A stretch of DNA of 64,000 bases from Umezawaea endophytica (GTDB taxonomy: Bacteria > Actinomycetota > Actinomycetes > Mycobacteriales > Pseudonocardiaceae), in NCBI RefSeq assembly GCF_025061645.1, contig NZ_JANYMP010000007.1, forward strand, positions 42,358-106,357, read 5' to 3'. This document shows positions 58,529 to 64,000 of the stretch, piece by piece. Positions within the stretch are counted from its first letter, which is position 1. Each line of letters begins with the position of its first letter. Under the pieces are notes generated by a model. That model ran no database searches. It was not told where the DNA came from and was given only the letters and a program-made list of their open reading frames with translations. Made by a program: the position numbers and the translations under genes.

Positions 58529-60888
58529 CGAACACGCCGACGGGCTTCGGCCGGATGACGCGCAAGGAGGACGCGCGGTTCGTCCGCGGCCGGGGCACCT
58601 ACGTGGACGACGTGCGCCTGCCGGGCACGTTGCACGCCGCCGTGCTGCGCAGTCCGCTGGCGCACGCCCGGATCACGGCGATCGACACCAGGGCGGCCGA
58701 GGCGCACCCGAAGGTCCGCGTGGTCATCACCGGCGCGGTCCTCGCCGACCGCGGCCTCGCCTGGATGCCGACGCTGTCCGGCGACGTGCAGGCCGTGCTG
58801 GCCACCGACAAGGTCCGGTTCCAGGGCCAGGAGGTCGCGTTCGTCATCGCGGACGACCCGTACTCCGCCCGTGACGCGCTCGCGCTGGTCGACGTCGACT
58901 ACGACCCGCTGCCGCCCGTGGTCGACGCGCGCACGGCGCTCGACCCCGACGCGCCGGTGATCCGCGACGACCGGGAGGGCAGGCGGGACAACCACATCTT
59001 CGACTGGGAGGCGGGGGACGCCGCCGCGACCGACCGGGTGTTCGCGGGCGCCGCCGTCGTCGTGGCGCAGGACGTGCTGTACCCGAGGGTGCACCCGGCG
59101 CCGCTGGAGACGTGCGCGGTGATCGCCGACCACGACGTGGTCACCGGCAAGCTGACGGTGTGGGCGACCACCCAGGCGCCGCACGCGCACCGGACGCTCC
59201 TCGCGACCATCACGGGGATCCCGGAGCACCGGATCAGGGTCGTCTCGCCGGACGTCGGCGGCGGTTTCGGCAACAAGGTGCCGATCTACCCCGCGTACGT
59301 GTGCGCGGTCGCGGGCTCGATGCTCACCGGCAGGCCGGTGAAGTGGACCGAGGACCGCTCCGAGAACCTGATGGCCACGACGTTCGCCCGCGACTACCAC
59401 ATGCACGGGGAGATCGCGTCCACTGTGGACGGGAAGATCCTCGCGCTGCGCGTGCGGGTGCTGGCCGACCACGGCGCGTTCAACGGCACCGCTCAGCCGT
59501 CGAAGTACCCGGCGGGCTTCTTCCACATCGTCACCGGCTCCTACGACCTCGAAGCCGCGCACTGCTCCGTGACCGGGGTGTACACGAACAAGGCGCCCGG
59601 CGGGGTGGCCTACGCGTGCTCGTTTCGGGTGGCGGAGGCGTCGTTCCTGGTCGAGCGGCTGGTCGACCTGCTCGCGCTGGAACTGGACGTGGACCCGGCC
59701 GAGCTGCGGATGCGGAACCTGCTGAGGCCGGAGCAGTTCCCCTACACCTGCTCCACCGGCTGGGAGTACGACTCGGGCGACTACCCCCGCGCGCTGGCGC
59801 TGCTGCTGGAAACCGCGGGCTACCGGGAGTTGCGCGCCGAGCAGGCGCGGCGGCGCGAACTCGGTGAGCACCTGGGGATCGGCCTGAGCTTCTTCACCGA
59901 GGCGGTCGGCGCCGGGCCCCGCAAGCACATGGACATCGTCGGGCTCGGCATGGCCGACGGCGCCGAACTGCGGGTGCACCCGACCGGCAAGGCCGTGCTG
60001 CGGATCTCGGTGCAGAGCCAGGGGCAGGGCCACGAGACGACGTTCGCCCAGATCGTCGCCCACGAACTGGGGATCGGCCCGGACGACGTGGACGTGGTGC
60101 ACGGCGACACCGACGCGACGCCGTTCGGCCTCGGCACCTACGGCTCCCGGTCGACCCCGGTGTCCGGCGCCGCCGCGTCGATGGCGGCGCGCAAGGTCCG
60201 CGAGCGGGCCAGGATCGTGGCCTCCGCGATGCTGGAGGTGAGCCCGGACGACCTGGAGTGGTCGCCGGGGCGGTGGTCGGTGCGCGGCGACCCGACCGCG
60301 GGTAAGTCGATCACCGAGATCGCCGCGGCGGCGCACTCCGACCTCGACCTGCCGGACGGTGTGGAGGGGCAGCTCGACGCGTCCTGCGTGTACAACCCGC
60401 CGAACCTGACGTTCCCGTTCGGCGCCTACCTGTGCGTGGTGGAGGTCGACCCCGGCACCGGCCAGGTGGTGGTGCGCAGGTTCGTCGCCGTGGACGACTG
60501 CGGCGTCCGCATCAACCCCTCCATCGTGGAGGGCCAGGTGCACGGCGGACTCGCGGACGGCATCGGTGTGGCGCTGATGGAACTGATCGCCTTCGACCCC
60601 GACGGCAACCACCTCGGCGGGTCGTTCATGGACTACCTGCTGCCCACGGCGGTGGACTGCCCGTCCTGGGAGCTGGCCGAGACCGTGACGCCGTCACCGC
60701 ACCACCCGTTGGGCGCCAAGGGGATCGGCGAGTGCGCGACGGTCGGCTCCCCCGCCGCCGTGGTGAACGCCGTGATGGACGCGCTGCGCCCGTTCGGCGT
60801 GCGGCACGCCGACATGCCGTTGACGCCCGCCGCGGTGTGGCGGGCCATCCAGGGCAGGCCGCTGCGCGGCGACCTGGCGATCGACTGA
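58525..60888 (+). CDS. coxL: CO dehydrogenase-type large molybdopterin subunit, AYACSFR variant (locus B)
   Basis: This 787-residue large subunit has GGFGNK and [10 protein letters not shown] cofactor motifs and Glu736 in GAKGIGECA. The active-site loop reads AYACSFR with Cys365. Compared with the form-I signature AYRCSFR, the arginine next to the cysteine is an alanine (Ala364). The cysteine that would carry copper-sulfur is kept, so a CO dehydrogenase-like centre is possible, but the change may alter substrate or activity. It is not the AYRGAGR form-II type. The GTG overlaps the coxS stop. Confidence 0.92.
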   Translation: MTNTPTGFGRMTRKEDARFVRGRGTYVDDVRLPGTLHAAVLRSPLAHARITAIDTRAAEAHPKVRVVITGAVLADRGLAWMPTLSGDVQAVLATDKVRFQGQEVAFVIADDPYSARDALALVDVDYDPLPPVVDARTALDPDAPVIRDDREGRRDNHIFDWEAGDAAATDRVFAGAAVVVAQDVLYPRVHPAPLETCAVIADHDVVTGKLTVWATTQAPHAHRTLLATITGIPEHRIRVVSPDVGGGFGNKVPIYPAYVCAVAGSMLTGRPVKWTEDRSENLMATTFARDYHMHGEIASTVDGKILALRVRVLADHGAFNGTAQPSKYPAGFFHIVTGSYDLEAAHCSVTGVYTNKAPGGVAYACSFRVAEASFLVERLVDLLALELDVDPAELRMRNLLRPEQFPYTCSTGWEYDSGDYPRALALLLETAGYRELRAEQARRRELGEHLGIGLSFFTEAVGAGPRKHMDIVGLGMADGAELRVHPTGKAVLRISVQSQGQGHETTFAQIVAHELGIGPDDVDVVHGDTDATPFGLGTYGSRSTPVSGAAASMAARKVRERARIVASAMLEVSPDDLEWSPGRWSVRGDPTAGKSITEIAAAAHSDLDLPDGVEGQLDASCVYNPPNLTFPFGAYLCVVEVDPGTGQVVVRRFVAVDDCGVRINPSIVEGQVHGGLADGIGVALMELIAFDPDGNHLGGSFMDYLLPTAVDCPSWELAETVTPSPHHPLGAKGIGECATVGSPAAVVNAVMDALRPFGVRHADMPLTPAAVWRAIQGRPLRGDLAID

Positions 60889-60899
60889 GGAGGGCAGCC

Positions 60900-61763
60900 A
60901 TGTCCGTGCTGACTCGGGTGGACGACCTGCGGTCCGGGCGCACCCCGTTCGTGCTGGCCACCGTGGTCCGAGCGGAGCGACCGACGAGCGCCAGGCCCGG
61001 CGACCGCGCGGTCGTGCTGCCCGACGGCTCGGTGGAGGGGTTCGTCGGCGGGACGTGCGCGGAGAGCACCGTGCGGACGTTGTGCCTGCGGCTGTTGGCG
61101 ACCGGCGAGTCGACGCTGCTGCGGATCACCCCTACCGCGGACTCGGAGACGGTCGCCGAGGGCGTCGTGACGGTCGGCAACCCGTGCCTGTCCGGCGGGT
61201 CGCTGGACATCTTCCTGGAGACCGTGCTGCCACCGGTGCTCGTCCACGTGCACGGCGACGGCCCGGTGGCCAGGGCCCTCGTCGACGTCGGCCGCGCCAT
61301 CGGCCACGATGTCCGCGAGGCCTCGCCGACGCCCCCGCACGACCTCGCGGTGCTGGTCGTCGCCTCCCACGGCCGGGACGAGGAACCGCTGCTCACGGCG
61401 GCGCTGCGCGCCGAGGTCCCCTACGTCGGCCTGATCGCGAGCCGACGACGCGGGCAGGCGGTGCTGGCGGCCCTCCCCGTGACCGACGCCCAGCGGGCAC
61501 GGGTGCACACCCCGGCCGGTCTAGACATCGGCGCCCGCACCCCCGCGGAGGTCGCGCTGTCCGTATACGCCCAGGTGATCGCGGAACACGTGCGAGCACA
61601 CGAGCCCGCCCCACCCCGAACGGCCGTCGACCCGGTGTGCGGCATGGCCGTCACGATCGACGAGTCCACAGCCTCCGTGGTGGACGACGGCACGACCCGC
61701 TACTTCTGCGGCCCCGGCTGCCGCCGCACCTACACCGACGACCCGAAGCGCCACCGCGCATGA
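60900..61763 (+). CDS. XdhC/CoxI-family maturation protein fused to a YHS domain (locus B)
   Basis: This 287-residue protein has an N-terminal XdhC_CoxI part (LATVVRAERPTSARPGDRAV, VEGFVGGTCAE) and a Rossmann-like XdhC C-terminal part (about 115-215). A YHS domain follows at about residues 240-287 (DPVCGMAVTID, YFCGPGCRRTY). XdhC proteins insert sulfurated molybdenum cofactor into hydroxylases. YHS domains are often linked to metal handling, for example copper, so this fusion could couple cofactor insertion to copper delivery, which is an inference. GAGGAGGG precedes the ATG. It overlaps the coxD gene. Confidence 0.88.
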   Translation: MSVLTRVDDLRSGRTPFVLATVVRAERPTSARPGDRAVVLPDGSVEGFVGGTCAESTVRTLCLRLLATGESTLLRITPTADSETVAEGVVTVGNPCLSGGSLDIFLETVLPPVLVHVHGDGPVARALVDVGRAIGHDVREASPTPPHDLAVLVVASHGRDEEPLLTAALRAEVPYVGLIASRRRGQAVLAALPVTDAQRARVHTPAGLDIGARTPAEVALSVYAQVIAEHVRAHEPAPPRTAVDPVCGMAVTIDESTASVVDDGTTRYFCGPGCRRTYTDDPKRHRA

Positions 61764-62638
61764 CCGACCTGGACGTCCCGACCCTGCGCGCGGCCCTGGA
61801 CGCCGCGAACTACCTGGCCGACGACGCGCTGAGCACCGCACTCCTGCTCGCTGTCCGGATGGGCCAACCACTCCTGCTGGAAGGCGAACCCGGCGTCGGG
61901 AAGACTGCCGCCGCCCGCGCCCTGGCGACCGCGCTGGACACCACCCTGATCCGCCTCCAGTGCTACGAGGGCCTGTCCGCGGCGGAAGCGCTCTACGAGT
62001 GGAACTACCCGCGCCAACTCCTCGCGATCCGCCTGGCCGAATCCCGCGGCGACCCACTACACGACGCCGACCTCTTCACCGAGGACTACCTGCTGTCCCG
62101 CCCACTGCTGTCGGCGATCACCCACCCCGGCCCCCGCCCGGCCGTGCTCCTGATCGACGAGGTGGACCGCGCGGACGACGAGTTCGAGGCGTTCCTGCTG
62201 GAACTGCTCGCCGACGCCGCCGTCACCATTCCGGAACTGGGCACCAGAACCGCCACACTCACCCCGGTCGTGGTGCTGACGTCCAACCGCACCAGGGACC
62301 TGCACGACGCCCTCAAACGACGGTGCCTCTACCACTGGATCACCCACCCCGACACCACACGGGTAGCGGAGATCATCCGCCGCCGAGTACCCGCGGCCGC
62401 CGACTGGCTGGCACCCCGAGTGGCGACGGCCGTGTCCCGCCTGCGCCACGAGAACCTGGTGAAACCACCAGGCGTGGCCGAAGCGATCAGTTGGGCCACC
62501 GCACTACACGTACTGGGCTTCCCCGCCCTCAACGAACACTCCGCCAACGCCACCCTGGGCGCGGTCCTGAAGTACCCCGAAGACGTCGACACCGCACGCA
62601 CCACAGGCCTGGCCACACTGGTACACACCGATGCCTGA
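61760..62638 (+). CDS. coxD: MoxR-family AAA ATPase, CoxD-type (locus B)
   Basis: This 292-residue ATPase has GEPGVGKTA (Walker A near residue 40), VLLIDEVDRADDEFEAF (Walker B) and LKRRCLYHWITHPD. It is strongly similar to the locus A enzyme, including the IRLQCYEG and RDLHDALKRRCLYHW segments, so the two are paralogues. The ATG overlaps the XdhC-YHS stop (ATGA), and its end overlaps coxE by eight bases. It presumably matures the locus B enzyme. Confidence 0.9.
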   Translation: MTDLDVPTLRAALDAANYLADDALSTALLLAVRMGQPLLLEGEPGVGKTAAARALATALDTTLIRLQCYEGLSAAEALYEWNYPRQLLAIRLAESRGDPLHDADLFTEDYLLSRPLLSAITHPGPRPAVLLIDEVDRADDEFEAFLLELLADAAVTIPELGTRTATLTPVVVLTSNRTRDLHDALKRRCLYHWITHPDTTRVAEIIRRRVPAAADWLAPRVATAVSRLRHENLVKPPGVAEAISWATALHVLGFPALNEHSANATLGAVLKYPEDVDTARTTGLATLVHTDA

Positions 62639-63938
62639 CCCACAGCACCGGCCAGCATCCACGCCCGCCATAGCCGGTCTGGCGACTTCCACACCTCACC
62701 TAGCCACTCAGGCCAACCCCATCCCTGACCTGGCCGCGCTGGTGTCCCGCTTCACCGACCTGCTGGCCCGAGCAGGCCTCCCGCTCGGCCCGGACCGAGC
62801 CGCCCGCTTCGCGACCGCCATCACCGTCCTCACCCCCACCACACTCGCCGACCTGCGCCGATGCGCACTGATCACCCTGACCAGCGACCCAACCCATGTG
62901 TCTATTGTGGACTCAGTGTTCACCACCGTCTTCGACGACCTGGCCGACCCCGCCGAAGAACGAGGACAACGCGGCACTCCCAACAACCCAGCCACACCAC
63001 GAGCCACCTCCCCCACCTCCGCCCTCCCCGACGCAACCCCCGGAGCAGCAGGCACGACCATGGAGTTCGCCGCATCCGCCAGCGCGACGGAACGGTTGTC
63101 CAACAGGGACTTCGCCGACCTCACCCCCGCCGAACTGGCCACTCTGGTGGTAGCGATGCACCGCTTCGCACTCCGAACACCACCACGCCGAACCCGCAGA
63201 CACCACACGGCCCGACGCGGTACCCGCACCGACCTGCGCCGCACGTTGTCCCAGGCCCGCAGAACCGCAGGCGAACCGGTGCACCTGATGCGCTCCACCC
63301 GCCGCGACCGACCACGAAAACTGGTCGTCCTGTGCGACATCTCCGGCTCGATGGCACCGTACGCACGCGCGATGCTGCAACTGCTGTACTGCGCAACAGG
63401 CGGCGCACGCGCAGAGGTGTTCACCTTCGCCACCCGCCTGACCAGACTCACCCGAGCCCTGACCCACCCCACCCCGTCAGCCGCCCTGGCACGAGCAGGC
63501 CGCACAGCACCCGACTGGTCCGGCGGCACCCGCATCGCCGCCGCCCTAGCCGCACTGGACCACAACGTGACCCGAGGCGCCGTGGTACTGATCATCTCCG
63601 ACGGCTGGGAAACCGGCGACCCAACCGAACTGGCCACCCAAATGGCCCAACTCTCCCGCCTGGCACACCGCGTGGTGTGGGCAAACCCCCGCACCGCCCG
63701 CCCCTCGTACCGCCCACTGGCAGGCGGCATGGCAGCAGCGTGGCCCTACTGCGACGCCATCGTCAGCGCCCACAACCTGGACGCCTTGGACGACCTGATC
63801 GACGCCCTGGCCGGCCGACGAAGCCTCCGCGGAGCTGACCGCCAAACCAGCCAGTTCGGCAGCAGGCAGGTCGCAGGTGACCACCCACTTCACCCGCCCG
63901 TGGCAGGACGCGCCGGTGGCAGCTCACCTGCACCTTGA
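62631..63938 (+). CDS. coxE: VWA-domain protein, CoxE-type (locus B)
   Basis: This 435-residue protein has a helical N-terminal region with a low-complexity Pro/Thr/Ala-rich stretch (about 105-140), a basic RRTRRHHTARRGTRTDLRRT linker and a C-terminal VWA domain with CDISGSMAPYARAM and SDGWETGDPTEL. It forms the CoxD/CoxE pair of locus B. The gene body is richer in C and poorer in G than upstream genes. The C-terminal tail (about 395-435) is poorly conserved in appearance and may be extended by chance. Confidence 0.87.
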   Translation: MPDPQHRPASTPAIAGLATSTPHLATQANPIPDLAALVSRFTDLLARAGLPLGPDRAARFATAITVLTPTTLADLRRCALITLTSDPTHVSIVDSVFTTVFDDLADPAEERGQRGTPNNPATPRATSPTSALPDATPGAAGTTMEFAASASATERLSNRDFADLTPAELATLVVAMHRFALRTPPRRTRRHHTARRGTRTDLRRTLSQARRTAGEPVHLMRSTRRDRPRKLVVLCDISGSMAPYARAMLQLLYCATGGARAEVFTFATRLTRLTRALTHPTPSAALARAGRTAPDWSGGTRIAAALAALDHNVTRGAVVLIISDGWETGDPTELATQMAQLSRLAHRVVWANPRTARPSYRPLAGGMAAAWPYCDAIVSAHNLDALDDLIDALAGRRSLRGADRQTSQFGSRQVAGDHPLHPPVAGRAGGSSPAP

Positions 63939-64000
63939 GCTGACGTCCGAAGAAAGCAGTGGTGCGAGCCCAACCGAACCCGCGGTGTTCGACTGGGCTC
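63939..64000. other. Window end without recognised feature
   Basis: Sixty-two bases after coxE of locus B. I see no gene start or hairpin here, and the sequence is cut by the window edge. Confidence 0.4.

Overview
The window is very GC-rich, uses many GTG starts, and has densely packed genes with frequent 1-8 bp start/stop overlaps. With the regulator content (TetR, GntR, LysR, XRE, AraC), this points to a filamentous actinomycete, most likely a Pseudonocardiales member such as a Saccharothrix, Lentzea or Actinosynnema relative. The taxon is inferred from style and gene content. I saw no tRNA, rRNA, transposase, phage gene or CRISPR array.

Layout. 0-4.4 kb: a truncated HD-domain protein, small NAD(P)-binding oxidoreductases, a GlxA-type AraC regulator and a carboxymuconolactone decarboxylase-family protein. 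4.5-11.5 kb: a secreted GH2 beta-galactosidase with an inserted LamG domain, divergent from a TetR - FAD dehydrogenase - SDR operon. 11.9-17.4 kb: a STAS protein, a GT4 glycosyltransferase, an Eis-like acetyltransferase, a PLP enzyme of the cysteine-desulfurase fold, a DUF3040 membrane protein and a GNAT acetyltransferase. 17.4-24.8 kb: secreted polysaccharide degradation, namely a GH78 alpha-L-rhamnosidase and a three-domain GH26 mannanase / ricin-lectin / esterase, with a DUF899 protein between them. 24.8-31.4 kb: a mixed block with an MmcQ/YjbR protein, a carboxylesterase + metallo-hydrolase operon, an NmrA-like protein + SnoaL-like protein divergent from their TetR, a CorA transporter and a GntR regulator. 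31.3-34.6 kb: a meta-cleavage pair (DmpD/HsaD-type hydrolase divergent from a catechol 2,3-dioxygenase-like enzyme) and a quinone-reductase-like MDR. 34.7-40.8 kb: hydrolases, a DUF1330 protein, a TetR, DUF1062, an XRE-cupin regulator, an epoxide-hydrolase-like protein, a DinB-like protein and a secreted PLD-like protein. 40.85-47.0 kb: a four-gene minus-strand aromatic-degradation operon (FAH-family hydrolase, extradiol/VOC dioxygenase, flavin monooxygenase, acetoacetate-CoA ligase) with a divergent GntR.

47.0-63.9 kb is the most striking region: two separate aerobic carbon-monoxide-dehydrogenase-type molybdenum hydroxylase loci flanking a LysR regulator. Locus A has coxM-coxS-coxL-coxG on the minus strand, then five tandem small one-helix membrane proteins and a GIY-YIG-like protein. 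It converges on plus-strand coxD/coxE-type maturation genes that are flanked by two unrecognised small proteins. Locus B on the plus strand is coxM-coxS-coxL, then an XdhC protein fused to a YHS domain, then coxD and coxE. Locus A has the complete form-I active-site loop (AYRCSFR); locus B has AYACSFR. Locus A contains coxG and membrane genes but no XdhC-type gene, and locus B has the reverse, so the two may share maturation functions.

The five small membrane proteins share one architecture and may be an undescribed membrane platform for this enzyme. A second recurrent theme is regulatory: several regulator genes appear leaderless, with a -10-like hexamer exactly six bases before the start codon, and many divergent promoters carry clear dyad operators.
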